In this document: positions 32,686-40,699 of the stretch, in pieces
How the letters are laid out: every line of letters starts with the position of its first letter
Position numbering within the stretch: the stretch's first letter is position 1
DNA from: AC-32 sp963715575
Lineage (GTDB): Bacteria > Actinomycetota > Thermoleophilia > Gaiellales > Gaiellaceae
Assembly (NCBI GenBank): GCA_963715575.1
Contig: OY970250.1
Coordinates: 1,488,001-1,552,000, forward strand
DNA: 64,000 nucleotides
Reading direction: 5' to 3'
The notes under the pieces: generated by a model
The model's input: only the letters and a program-made list of their open reading frames with translations
What the model was told of the DNA's origin: nothing
The model's database searches: none
Program-made: the position numbers and the translations under genes

Positions 32686-33435
32686 TTAGACGAACGCCTG
32701 AATCGCCGCGCCGGCGCCGGCGGCGAGCAGGACGAAGCCGATCGCGCGGATCAACGCGGGCTCGGAGAGGCGGCCCGTCAACCGGGCGCCGATCAGCGCA
32801 GCCGGGATCGAGGCGCCGCCGCCGACGGCGATCAGCTTCCAGTCGGGCGCCGCCGAGGGCAGGTGCCCGACGAGCCCGGCGACGCCGACGCAGACGCCGA
32901 CCGCCAGGTTCGTCCCGACGGCGCGTGAGGCCGGCTCGCCGACGAGGCGCAGCAGCGCCGGCATCCGCAGCGAGCCGAGGATCAACCCGACGAAGCCGCC
33001 TAGCAGCCCGATCACCAGCCCGGAGCCAACCGCAGCCACCCGCGAGAACTCGGCCCGTACCTTCGCCTGCCGGGGCTTGCGCAGCAAGAGGTCGAGCCCG
33101 CTGTAGAAGAGCACCACGGCGATCGCGAGCAGCAGCGCGGTCTTCGGCACCCGCCCGGCCAGATAGCCGCCGGCGAGCGCGCCGACGACCGAGGGCGGCG
33201 CCATCCAGCCGAAGAGCGTCCAGTTGATCCGGCCGGCGCGGATGTGCGCGGTGCTCGCCGTGGCGGCAGCGATCCCCGAGACGGCGATGTTCGCCCCGCC
33301 GCCCGCGGCCGGCGAGGAGGCCACGGCGGCGAACAGCGGCAGCCGCAGGTTCCCGAGCACGAGCCCGACCACGCCGCCGGCGACCGCCACCGCGAACGAC
33401 CAGGCCGCCACGGCGACCAGCTCCAGCCCGCTCAC
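32686..33435 (-). CDS. TauE/SafE family membrane transporter
   Basis: A 249-aa membrane protein with about eight hydrophobic helices in two inverted halves. It has the family-type repeats VVGLVLGNLRLPLFAAVASS, GANIAVSGIAAATAS and LLGGFVGLILGSLRMPALLRL. Relatives export sulfite or organosulfonates or act as anion permeases; the substrate here is unknown. GTG 33435 follows a -10 box at 6 nt. Confidence 0.85.
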   Translation of the reverse strand: MSGLELVAVAAWSFAVAVAGGVVGLVLGNLRLPLFAAVASSPAAGGGANIAVSGIAAATASTAHIRAGRINWTLFGWMAPPSVVGALAGGYLAGRVPKTALLLAIAVVLFYSGLDLLLRKPRQAKVRAEFSRVAAVGSGLVIGLLGGFVGLILGSLRMPALLRLVGEPASRAVGTNLAVGVCVGVAGLVGHLPSAAPDWKLIAVGGGASIPAALIGARLTGRLSEPALIRAIGFVLLAAGAGAAIQAFV

Positions 33436-33441
33436 GCCGCG

Positions 33442-33447
33442 AGCCTA
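33442..33447 (-). promoter_or_regulatory. Leaderless -10 box of the TauE gene
   Basis: TAGGCT on the minus strand lies 6 nt before GTG 33435. Confidence 0.65.
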
Positions 33448-33454
33448 CAAAGGG

Positions 33455-33481
33455 CGAGGCCCGCCGGTTCGGCGGGCCTCG
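33455..33481 (-). terminator. Terminator after the RTX-repeat gene
   Basis: CGAGGCCCGCCG (33455-33466) and CGGCGGGCCTCG (33470-33481) pair perfectly around a 3-nt loop. On the minus strand CCCTTTG follows. Confidence 0.65.
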
Positions 33482-33511
33482 GGGAGGACGACTGGGCTGG
33501 GTGGGGAGGAG

Positions 33512-34126
33512 TTAGTCGTCCGAGCCGACGTTGACCACCTTCAGAAGCTCGCAGTTCGTGGTCACGTCGTTCTCGCCCGCGCGCAGCCACGCCACATCGT
33601 GGTCGCCGGGGCCGCAGTCGAGCGTGTCGACCTGGTTGTCGCGAGCAAGCGCGTGCAGGACGTCGTTGCCGGCGCCGCCGAGCTCGTGGTCGACGCCGCG
33701 GCCGCCCCAGAGGTAGTCGCGCCTGGAGCCGCCGTTGAGCGTGTCGTCACCGGGCCCGCCGTGGAGACGGCTGAGTCCGTTCTCGCCAGCGGTGAGCGTG
33801 TCGTTGCCGTAGCCGCCCCAGACCACCGCGCGGCCGTTGCCCGCCGTGATCGTGTCGTCGCCCGGGCCGCCGAACAGATGGTCGAGGCCGGGCCCGCCGT
33901 CGATGGCGTCGTTGCCCTTGCCGCCGTAGACGAAGTCGCGGCCTTCCGCGGCCGAGATCTGGTCGTTGCCGGCGAAGCCGAGGATGTAGTCGCGATGCAC
34001 GGTGCCGGCGATCACGTCGTCGCCCTTCGTACCGCGGATCACGTTGAACCAGCGTGCCCCCGCGACCCCGGTCACGGCAAGGCCGACGCCGAGGGCGAGT
34101 GCGAGGACGATCAGCTTGCGAACCAT
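33512..34126 (-). CDS. Exported RTX (haemolysin-type calcium-binding repeat) protein
   Basis: A 204-aa protein with a Sec signal peptide (about residues 1-24) and a parallel-beta-roll region of at least seven GGxGxD-type nonapeptides (FAGNDQIS, GGKGNDAID, GGPGDDTIT, GGYGNDTLT, GGPGDDTLN, GGAGNDVLH). These bind Ca2+ after secretion. A signal peptide instead of a type I secretion signal is usual for Gram-positive RTX proteins. ATG 34126 has GGAGG 5 nt upstream. It is divergent from the PASTA gene. Role unknown, probably cell-surface. Confidence 0.87.
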   Translation of the reverse strand: MVRKLIVLALALGVGLAVTGVAGARWFNVIRGTKGDDVIAGTVHRDYILGFAGNDQISAAEGRDFVYGGKGNDAIDGGPGLDHLFGGPGDDTITAGNGRAVVWGGYGNDTLTAGENGLSRLHGGPGDDTLNGGSRRDYLWGGRGVDHELGGAGNDVLHALARDNQVDTLDCGPGDHDVAWLRAGENDVTTNCELLKVVNVGSDD

Positions 34127-34254
34127 GGGAACCTCCGTTGAGAGAGCCTGCTGCGCTCAGTAAACGACCCGCCCATTAGGTGTCTTTGGGTGAATTGCAA
34201 AGATTTCCTCAGGACGAGGTTCGGGGTTTCGCCGGACCGGAGAGGACGCGCGGG

Positions 34255-35332
34255 ATGAGATACCGTCGCCCGCGCGCCGAGGCGGCCACCGTCGTCGACG
34301 AAGGCCCGCCCGAAGCCGTCTTCGAGGAAGAGGTCGCGCCGCCGCCACCGCCGCCCGAGCCGTCGCCTCGGCCGCTGCTCTGGCCCTGGTTGCTGCTCCT
34401 CCTCGCGCTCGTGATCGGCGGCCTGCTCGCGGCCTGGCTGCTCACGCGCGACGACGGCGACAAGGGCGCCTCGACCGTCAACGTGCCGAACGTCGTGCGC
34501 CTGCAGCAGCGCGAGGCGGTCCAGCGGCTGAACCAGCGCGGCCTGATCGCTCGCATGAGAACGAGAGCGAGCTCGGCCGAGCCGGGCACCGTGGTCGCGC
34601 AGGATCCGAATCCGGGCGCGGACGTCGTCCGTCACTCGGTCGTCACCCTGACCGTCTCGGCGGTGCAGACCGAGGCCGTGCCGAACGTGGTCGGCAAGCG
34701 CGAGGCGGCGGCCGTGAACGCACTACGCGCGCAGGGCTTTCAGGTGAAGACCGTCACCGCGGTCTCGAGCAAGCCTTCCGGAAAGGTGCTCGCGCAGAGC
34801 CCGGCGGCCGGCGCGCGGGTCGCTCACGGCTCAACCGTCACGGTCCGGGTCTCGCGCGGGCTCGTGACCGCGCCGGACACCGTCGGCCAGTCGCGCAACG
34901 ACGCCGCCGCCGGCCAAGCCGCCGAACGTCACCGTGCCCGACGTCACGGGCCAGCAGCAGGACGTCGCGCAGAAGGAGCTCAACGCGGCCGGCCTCAAGG
35001 CGGGTGTCGTCTACGTCCCGTCGGACGAGGTGCAGGGAACCGTCGTCTCGCAGGCGCCGGGGAGCGGGACGACGCAGAAGCGCGGCACCCGGATCCAGCT
35101 GAACGTCTCGCGCGGGCCCAGGGCCGTGGTCAAGGGCGTCCCCGACGTACGCAACCTCGATCCCGTCGAAGCCCGCGCGAAGCTGACGGCCGCCGGCTTC
35201 AAGGTGCAGACGCTCTCGCAGGGGGTCAGCGACCCGGGCCAGGTCGGTGTGGTCGTCGACGAGCAGCCCGCCGGCGGCAAGAACGTGCCGGCAGGCTCCG
35301 TCGTGACGATCTACGTCGGTCGCAGCCCTTAG
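34255..35332 (+). pseudogene. Membrane PASTA-domain protein, frameshifted
   Basis: Two segments in adjacent frames form one protein. From ATG 34255 (GGAGAGGA upstream) come an acidic/proline-rich cytoplasmic segment, one transmembrane helix (LLWPWLLLLLALVIGGLLAA) and two PASTA domains (VPNVVRLQQREAVQRLNQRG, VPNVVGKREAAAVNALRAQG). Between about 34861 and 34900 one base is gained. The +1 frame then reads a Pro-rich linker (TTPPPAKPPNVTVPDVTG) and two more PASTA domains, ending at 35332. There is no kinase domain. PASTA domains bind peptidoglycan or muropeptides. The otherwise perfect reading in both frames suggests either a very recent mutation or an assembly indel. Confidence 0.8.
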
Positions 35333-35334
35333 GT

Positions 35335-36378
35335 CTAGAGCTCGTCCCCGCCCTCGACCACGTCCACGGAGACGATCAGGTCGGGGCGGATGAACCGGCC
35401 GGCGTAGAAGGGCCACTGGCCCTCGGTCGCCGTCGAGAACTGCTCGATCACTTCCTGCGCACCTTCCATCGCGGTGCCGAAGTCGCGGAACGAGCCGACC
35501 TCGACGCCGTCCCCCTCCTTCAGGCGGACGACCACGCGGAAGTCGGTGGCACGCTTGGGCGCGAACAGCTCCTCGAGCTCGGGCACGTTGACCGGCTCGG
35601 GCGCGATCTCGGCCACAGGCTCAGGCGCGAGCTCGACCGGAGCGGGCGCGACGGACGGCTCGGGCTCGACGAACGGCTCGGGCTCGATCGCCGCGACGGG
35701 CTCGGGCTCGGGCGCGATCGCCGGCAACTCGACCACGGGCTGCACGGCAGCGGGCTCGGGGGCAGGCTCGGGCTCGGCCGGGGCCATCAGGGGGATCGTG
35801 TGGAGCTCGACCGCCGGAGCAGCCTCGGGCTCGGCCGGAGCGACCGGCGCGGGCGCGGGGAGCTCCTCGACCGGAACCGGCTCCTGGGCCGCAGCGGCGT
35901 CGGTGGCGAAGTAGTCGATCACGGGCGCAGGCGGCTCGACCGGAGCCTCGGGCGCCATCGGCGGGAGTGCCGGCTCGGCCTGGACCGGCTCGGGGGCCGG
36001 AGCAGGTGCGGGCGCAGGCGCCGGAGCAGGCATTGCCGCCGGCTCGGGCTGCTGTTGGGGCACCTCGGCCTGGACCGGCGCGGGCGCCGGAGCCGGAGCC
36101 GGGGCCGGAGCGGCCTCGGGAGGCCGGATCGCCGGGGGAGGCGTCGGCAGCTCGGAGAGGCCGTTGTCGCCGGCAGGCATTGCCGAGGCAACGGGGCCCC
36201 GAACCACCGGCGGGCTGAGCGGAGGCTCGAGCCCGAGGCTCGTCCCCGCGGTGAACTCGTGAGTCCCTAGTGCCGACATGTGTGATCCCTTTCCGTTGGC
36301 CTCATGCGGCTCCCGCAGGAGCGCGCGTGCTCGCTCGGCCAGCTCGGCGTCCACGAGCATGAGCTCGGGCGAGAGCAA
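35335..36378 (-). CDS. Pro/Ala/Glu-rich protein with a conserved C-terminal domain
   Basis: This protein has a long low-complexity centre of PAPAPAP and PEPEP repeats (about 200 residues). The structured C-terminal domain of about 75 residues is TDFRVVVRLKEGDGVEVGSF, then MEGAQEVIEQF and PFYAGRFIRPDLIVSVDVVE. TTG 36378, giving LLSPELMLVDAELAERARAL, has good codon use and CACACT 7 nt upstream. ATG 36360 and ATG 36279 (after GGAAAGGGA) are alternatives. The repeat region may span the cell wall or act as a flexible linker. No signal peptide is clear. Function unknown. Confidence 0.68.
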   Translation of the reverse strand: MLSPELMLVDAELAERARALLREPHEANGKGSHMSALGTHEFTAGTSLGLEPPLSPPVVRGPVASAMPAGDNGLSELPTPPPAIRPPEAAPAPAPAPAPAPVQAEVPQQQPEPAAMPAPAPAPAPAPAPEPVQAEPALPPMAPEAPVEPPAPVIDYFATDAAAAQEPVPVEELPAPAPVAPAEPEAAPAVELHTIPLMAPAEPEPAPEPAAVQPVVELPAIAPEPEPVAAIEPEPFVEPEPSVAPAPVELAPEPVAEIAPEPVNVPELEELFAPKRATDFRVVVRLKEGDGVEVGSFRDFGTAMEGAQEVIEQFSTATEGQWPFYAGRFIRPDLIVSVDVVEGGDEL

Positions 36379-36517
36379 CCGTTCGAGTGTGTGCTGGTGA
36401 ATGAGACCAATCGCCGCAGTTTCCGCAGTTTTCTGAATACGCCATGCGAGGCGTAGAACCCCGCAGGCGCAGTATCGGTGAGGTCTCCGCGGCCTAGCAT
36501 GCCCCGTTGGAGTGATT

Positions 36518-36548
36518 GGCGGGCGGCACGCCTGGCGCACCGCCCGCC
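36518..36548 (-). terminator. Hairpin after the collagen-like gene
   Basis: GGCGGGCGG (36518-36526) and CCGCCCGCC (36540-36548) pair perfectly. There is no T-run on the minus strand. Confidence 0.5.
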
Positions 36549-36556
36549 CGCTCGTT

Positions 36557-37576
36557 CTAGTGGTTCGCGGCGCCCGGAGAGGGCGTCGAGCTGACCGAGA
36601 AGTCGGCCGCGTTGTCGTTCGTGTCGTGCCCGTCGGGGAGCCGGCCGGAGCTGCTGCCGGGAGCAGCGGTCGCCGGCGGTGCCGTCGTCGGATGGGCCTC
36701 GACGAAGGCGTTGGTCGTGTCGCCGTAGCCGACCGAGTCGAGGATCGCGCCGCCCGAGTCGCGCACGGCGAGGCCGCCGCCTGTGGACGCGAGTGACGTC
36801 GAGAAGCTCTGGTCGGGCGTCTGCGAGCCGAGGTAGCCGCTGCCCGCGAGCAGGTAGAAGCCGCCGGCTGGGATGGTCGTGCCGGCCGGGATCGTCGCGA
36901 GCGAGATGTCGCTCGTGCCCGCCGAGGAGCGGTAGGCGACCTTGAAGCCGCCGACGTCGGCCGCGCTCGAGCCGGCGTTGAACAGCTCGACGAACTCGTT
37001 CGAGGCGGCACCGGTGGAGCCGGTCATGAACTCGTTCACGCGGATCTCCGCGCTGGAGCCGCCGCCCGAGGCGACGCACTTGAGCGTGGCGACGCCGTCG
37101 GCGTCGTAGGTGAGCGTGGCGGTGCCGGGCGCTCCGGCCAGGTGGCAGCCGACGCCGTTCAGGCTCTCGAGCGAGGGCAGCGAGGGGCCGGCGGGTCCCG
37201 CCGGGCCCTGCGGGCCGGCAGGTCCGGCCGGGCCCTGTGGGCCGGCAGGTCCGGCCGCGCCGGCGGGGCCTTGCGCGCCGGCGTCGCCCTTGGGGCCGGC
37301 GGCTCCCGCTGGGCCGGCAGGCCCCTGAGGCCCGGCGGCTCCGGCCGCGCCGTCGGCGCCGCGAGCGCCCTGGGCATTCCAGGCGACTCGCGACTCGCCC
37401 CGGCGGCACTTGGCGGTCGCGGGCACGATCCTGACGAGGCGGGTCTTCGTGTTCACGCACGCATGGATGACGGCGCTCGAGGCCTGTCGGCCCCCCGGCT
37501 GGGCGGCGAGCGCGACGCCCGTCACGAGGACGAGCGGCAGCGCGGCGAACAAGACGCGTCTTCGGGGAAGGCGCAT
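36557..37576 (-). CDS. Exported collagen-like protein with lamin-tail domain
   Basis: A 339-aa protein. The signal peptide is about residues 1-25 (RRRVLFAALPLVLVTGVALA). A short Cys-containing region (HACVNTKTRLVRIV, KCRRGESRVAWN) of the type that often precedes collagen-like repeats follows. Next come about 19 Gly-X-Y triplets (residues about 70-130). From about residue 175 there is a lamin-tail domain (IRVNEFMTGSTGAASNEFVELFNAG, GGFYLLAGSGYLG, LAVRDSGGAILDSVGYGD). ATG 37576 has AGGAGA upstream. It is probably a surface or secreted structural protein. Confidence 0.85.
   Translation of the reverse strand: MRLPRRRVLFAALPLVLVTGVALAAQPGGRQASSAVIHACVNTKTRLVRIVPATAKCRRGESRVAWNAQGARGADGAAGAAGPQGPAGPAGAAGPKGDAGAQGPAGAAGPAGPQGPAGPAGPQGPAGPAGPSLPSLESLNGVGCHLAGAPGTATLTYDADGVATLKCVASGGGSSAEIRVNEFMTGSTGAASNEFVELFNAGSSAADVGGFKVAYRSSAGTSDISLATIPAGTTIPAGGFYLLAGSGYLGSQTPDQSFSTSLASTGGGLAVRDSGGAILDSVGYGDTTNAFVEAHPTTAPPATAAPGSSSGRLPDGHDTNDNAADFSVSSTPSPGAANH
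37201..37254. repeat. Two tandem 27-bp units in the collagen-like region
   Basis: The 27-bp unit at 37201-37227 repeats at 37228-37254 with one mismatch. It encodes nine residues of Gly-X-Y. Such units expand or contract by slippage. Confidence 0.8.
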
Positions 37577-37640
37577 GTGGATCTCCTCTCGGTCGGTTGC
37601 GCCAACCGATACCGGCCTCCGGGCCGTGCCTCGGCCCTCC

Positions 37641-37658
37641 GCGCGCCTTCCGGCGCGC
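37641..37658. terminator. Hairpin after uppP
   Basis: GCGCGCC (37641-37647) and GGCGCGC (37652-37658) pair around TTCC. The + strand side is followed by TTTCGTTT; the minus side, where uppP ends, has no T-run. Orientation is unclear. Confidence 0.4.
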
Positions 37659-37665
37659 TTTCGTT

Positions 37666-38646
37666 TCAGAAGTGCGCGCCGCGCCAGCCGCTGGCGATCA
37701 CGATCACGATCAGGGCCGCGAGCACCAGCCGGTAGATCACGAAGATCGTGTAGTCGTGCCGGCGCACGTAGCCGAGCAGCAGGTCGATCGCGATCAGCCC
37801 GACCGCGGCCGCCGCCAGGGTCCCGACGACGAACGGCCCGACCGAGCCCGCCGGCAGCGGGTTCAGGACGACGTCCTTGAGGCCCTTGAAGACGACGGCG
37901 CCGAAGACGATCGGGATCAGCAGCAGGAAGGCGAACCGCGCGGCCGCGTCGCGCTCGAGGCGCATGAAGCGTCCGGTCGTGATCGTGATCCCCGAGCGCG
38001 AGACCCCGGGCATCAGGGCCAGGATCTGCGACGTGCCGATCCAGAAGGCCGACCGCAGGCCGAGCTCGTCGATCCGCCGCTGCTGCGGCGAGCGGTCGGC
38101 AATCCAGAGGAGCACGCCGAAGACGCTCAGGAAGATCGCGATCTGCCACGGCTGGCCGAGATGCTTCTCGATCGTGCTCTCGCCGAGGGCGCCGGCGATC
38201 GCGGCCGGGACGGTGGCCGCGAAGATCCACCAGGAGACGCGCTCGTCCAGCGTCTCGATCTTCCGCCGCCGGACCGTGCGGAACCAGGCGCCCACGTACA
38301 GCGTCACCTCGGCCCAGAAGTAGCCGACCACGGCGACGAGCGTGCCGAGGTGGAGCGCGACGTCGAAGGTCTTGTTGAAGCCCGGGTGCGCCTCGAGGTA
38401 GTGCCAGTCCGCGATCCACGGCACCAGGATCAGGTGGCCCGACGAGGAGATGGGCAGCAGCTCGGTCAGGCCCTGCGTGACGCCGAGCACGAAGGCCTGC
38501 CAGTCGGAGAGCCGGCCTGCCTGCTCGCCGACGCCGCCGAAGGAGAGTGCCGCCGCGATCAACAACAGGACGGCCGCGACGCCGTAGACGAGCCTCGGAC
38601 GGAGGCGCCGCTGCGGCTCGGCGGCTGAAGCGGCGCTCGCGTTCAC
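37666..38646 (-). CDS. uppP: Undecaprenyl-diphosphatase
   Basis: A 326-aa multi-pass membrane phosphatase that recycles undecaprenyl pyrophosphate for peptidoglycan synthesis and confers bacitracin tolerance. It has both active-site motifs: GVTQGLTELLPISSSGHLIL and ALMPGVSRSGITITTGRF. GTG 38646 is chosen over the longer open frame because TACCGT lies 8 nt upstream and the extra N-terminus would be non-coding-like. Confidence 0.93.
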   Translation of the reverse strand: MNASAASAAEPQRRLRPRLVYGVAAVLLLIAAALSFGGVGEQAGRLSDWQAFVLGVTQGLTELLPISSSGHLILVPWIADWHYLEAHPGFNKTFDVALHLGTLVAVVGYFWAEVTLYVGAWFRTVRRRKIETLDERVSWWIFAATVPAAIAGALGESTIEKHLGQPWQIAIFLSVFGVLLWIADRSPQQRRIDELGLRSAFWIGTSQILALMPGVSRSGITITTGRFMRLERDAAARFAFLLLIPIVFGAVVFKGLKDVVLNPLPAGSVGPFVVGTLAAAAVGLIAIDLLLGYVRRHDYTIFVIYRLVLAALIVIVIASGWRGAHF

Positions 38647-38654
38647 CGGCGGTG

Positions 38655-38660
38655 ACGGTA
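38655..38660 (-). promoter_or_regulatory. Leaderless -10 box of uppP
   Basis: TACCGT on the minus strand lies 8 nt before GTG 38646. Confidence 0.5.
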
Positions 38661-38693
38661 GCAGCGCCGGCCGCCTAGCTTGACTTCGAACCC

Positions 38694-39060
38694 TCGCCGG
38701 CGGCGCGGACCGGCACGTCTTCCGTGACGTGCACCACACCAAGGCCTTCTGGCGCACGGCCACGCTGAAGCGGGCGACCCCCGCGCGGCTACGCCCGGCG
38801 TTCGGCCTACGTCGGCGGCCCGGCGAACGTGACCGCCACCAAGGTCGCGCTGATCAACCGCGTCAGCCAGGTCTACCACGACGACAGATGGAGCACACAG
38901 GGCACACCCTCGGGGCTCTCCTTCCCGCCCCGGCGCCTCGCACTACTTCTACGGCTGGGAGACCGACGCGGCCTGGGCCGGCAGCTGCCCCCAGTTCAGC
39001 CTGCAGCTGAACGACGGCACGGCTCCGCACCTGGCGACGTTCATGTTCTTCGCCGGGGAC
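38694..39060 (+). pseudogene. Decayed fragment of an exported-protein gene
   Basis: No intact ORF is present, but three frames read protein-like pieces in the same order. First is DRHVFRDVHHTKAFWRTATL. Next, in another frame, is RRSAYVGGPANVTATKVALI followed by NRVSQVYHDDRWSTQGTPSG. Last, in a further frame, is SHYFYGWETDAAWAGSCPQF followed by SLQLNDGTAPHLATFMFF. The last piece resembles the C-terminal end of PxKF-type beta domains of actinobacterial exported proteins. The 5' part is missing. A degraded relic is the best reading. Confidence 0.55.
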
Positions 39061-39067
39061 GTCTCAC

Positions 39068-39094
39068 GGGGGAGCGGCTCGGGCCGCTCCCCCA
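39068..39094 (+). terminator. Hairpin between the relic and the cupin gene
   Basis: GGGGGAGCGGC and GCCGCTCCCCC pair perfectly around TCGG. It is probably the old terminator of the decayed gene, lying just before the cupin -10 box. Confidence 0.6.
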
Positions 39095-39095
39095 C

Positions 39096-39101
39096 TAGGC
39101 T
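39096..39101 (+). promoter_or_regulatory. Leaderless -10 box of the cupin gene
   Basis: TAGGCT lies 7 nt before GTG 39109 and fixes this start against the in-frame ATG at 39043. Confidence 0.65.
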
Positions 39102-39108
39102 TCCGCGC

Positions 39109-39642
39109 GTGACTGCTCCCGAGGCGAGGATCGAGCAGACTGACGAGGGCGCGGTGGTCGCCTCTCCCGGCTGGTTCGTGCTGAACATGGCCGACTGCGC
39201 ATGGACGCGCGACGACAAGGGCGGCGAGTGGGCGACCTACGGCGAGCCCGAGGGCGAGTTCCAGCAGTACGGGATCGGGATCCACGTCCTGCACCCGGGC
39301 CAGGTGAACGGGCTCTACCACTCGGAGAGCGTGCAGGAGGACTTCCTCCTCCTCTCCGGCGAGTGCCTGCTGCTGATCGAGGAGCAGGAACGGCAGCTGA
39401 AGGCCTGGGACTTCGTGCACTTCGCGCCCGGCACGCGGCACATCTGCATCGGCGCGGGCGACGGGCCGTGCGCGATCCTGATGGTCGGCGCCCGCGGGCC
39501 CGGCAAGACGCTGCACTACCCGGCCACGGCGCTGGCGCAGAAGCACGGCGTCGCCGCGCCCGAGGACACAAACGACCCGCGCCAGGCTTACCGCGAGGTG
39601 CCGCGGAACTTCCAGCGAGTGCGTGCGCCGTGGCCCGTCTAG
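39109..39642 (+). CDS. Cupin-domain protein
   Basis: A 177-aa protein with a central cupin barrel: GIGIHVLHPGQVNGLYHSES, EDFLLLSGECLLLIEEQER and FVHFAPGTRHICIGAGDGP. Candidate metal ligands are the His in LYHSE, the Glu in QEDF and the His in TRHI. Function beyond the fold is unknown. It overlaps the Gmad2 lipoprotein by 13 bp. Confidence 0.85.
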   Translation: MTAPEARIEQTDEGAVVASPGWFVLNMADCAWTRDDKGGEWATYGEPEGEFQQYGIGIHVLHPGQVNGLYHSESVQEDFLLLSGECLLLIEEQERQLKAWDFVHFAPGTRHICIGAGDGPCAILMVGARGPGKTLHYPATALAQKHGVAAPEDTNDPRQAYREVPRNFQRVRAPWPV

Positions 39643-39998
39643 TTCCCCTCACGCTCCTCGTTCTCTGCGTGACGGCGTGCTCGTCGTCCAAGCATTCGAG
39701 CGCCGCGACGACCACCGGCCCGGTCAAGTCGCCGATCGTGGTCAAGACGCCGCTGTCGAACACGCAGTGGCGGAGCCCGATCCGGGTGAAGGGCACGTCG
39801 ACTCTTTCCGACGCGCTCACGGTCGAAGTGCTCGACGCTGCGGGCAAGCAGCTCGGCAGCAAGGAGACGACTGCCAGTGACGGCCGCTTCTCCGTCGAGG
39901 TGCCCTTCACAGCGAAGAAGCTCATTCCGGGCACCCTCTCCGTTCACGACGAGAGCCGCGAACACACGGTGCTGATCTCGGTCGTGCTGACGCCCTAG
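39630..39998 (+). CDS. Gmad2-domain lipoprotein
   Basis: A 122-aa protein starting at GTG 39630 inside the cupin gene's end. A signal peptide with lipobox (LVLCVTAC, Cys at about residue 15) is followed by a single immunoglobulin-like Gmad2 domain (SPIRVKGTSTLSDALTVEVL, KETTASDGRFSVEVPF, GTLSVHDESREH). The same domain forms the C-terminus of the lipoprotein at 43467. Extracytoplasmic and probably cell-wall associated; role unknown. Confidence 0.8.
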   Translation: MARLVPLTLLVLCVTACSSSKHSSAATTTGPVKSPIVVKTPLSNTQWRSPIRVKGTSTLSDALTVEVLDAAGKQLGSKETTASDGRFSVEVPFTAKKLIPGTLSVHDESREHTVLISVVLTP

Positions 39999-40003
39999 CG
40001 TTC

Positions 40004-40009
40004 TAGGCT
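40004..40009 (+). promoter_or_regulatory. Leaderless -10 box of the response-regulator operon
   Basis: TAGGCT lies 6 nt before ATG 40016. Confidence 0.65.
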
Positions 40010-40015
40010 TGCTCC

Positions 40016-40699
40016 ATGGACGAGCACGTGCTGCTCGTGGAGGACGACGCCTCGATCCGTGAGGTGGCGACGCTCGGGCTCGAGCAGTCCGGGCTGCGCG
40101 TGACCGCGGTCGGCGACGGGCGCGAGGGGCTCGACCGCTTCCGCCAGGGCGGCGTCGACCTGGTCGTGCTCGACGTGATGCTGCCCTCGCTGGACGGCTT
40201 CGAGGTCCTGCGTGAGATCCGTCACGACAGCCAGGCGCCGATCGTGATGCTGACGGCTCGCAGCGAGCTGCACGACGTGGTCGTCGGGCTCGAGCTCGGC
40301 GCTGACGACTACGTGACCAAGCCGTTCGAGCTGCCCGAGCTGGTGGCACGCGTGAAGGCCGTGCTGCGGCGAGCGGCGCCCGCGGGGAACGGCGCCACGA
40401 TCAGCGTCGCCGGGCTCGAAATCGACCCGGAAGGGTTCATCGCGAGGAAGCGCGGCGAAGAGCTGCAGCTGACCGCGACCGAGTTCCGGCTGCTGCTCGA
40501 GCTCGCGCGGCGGCCGAAGCAGGTGTTCACGCGCGAGCTGCTGCTCGAGCTGGTCTGGAACTACGACTACCTGGGCGACTCGCGCCTCGTCGACGCGGCG
40601 GTGCAGCGGCTGCGGGCGAAGGTCGAGGACGACCCGAAGCAGCCGGCGCTGATCAAGACCGTGCGCGGCGTCGGCTACCGCTTCGACGCCGGGTCGTGA
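40016..40699 (+). CDS. OmpR/PhoB-family response regulator, MtrA-like
   Basis: A 227-aa response regulator. The receiver domain (1-120) has the acidic pocket EDD, phospho-acceptor Asp53 in VVLDVMLPS, MLTAR and DDYVTKPF. The C-terminal winged helix (130-225) contains LTATEFRLLLELARRPKQVF and RLVDAAVQRLRAKVEDDP. The latter closely resembles MtrA. The histidine kinase starts within its stop codon (GTGA). Together with the two genes after the kinase this looks like a diverged mtrAB-lpqB locus. Confidence 0.92.
   Translation: MDEHVLLVEDDASIREVATLGLEQSGLRVTAVGDGREGLDRFRQGGVDLVVLDVMLPSLDGFEVLREIRHDSQAPIVMLTARSELHDVVVGLELGADDYVTKPFELPELVARVKAVLRRAAPAGNGATISVAGLEIDPEGFIARKRGEELQLTATEFRLLLELARRPKQVFTRELLLELVWNYDYLGDSRLVDAAVQRLRAKVEDDPKQPALIKTVRGVGYRFDAGS

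Noticed and set aside
35550..36170. Repetitive GC-rich segment considered as a non-coding repeat
   Set aside because: It reads as a continuous Pro/Ala/Glu-rich coding region with a structured domain after it.
37190..37350. Repetitive segment considered as a CRISPR or minisatellite
   Set aside because: It is in frame, encodes Gly-X-Y triplets and has no spacers.
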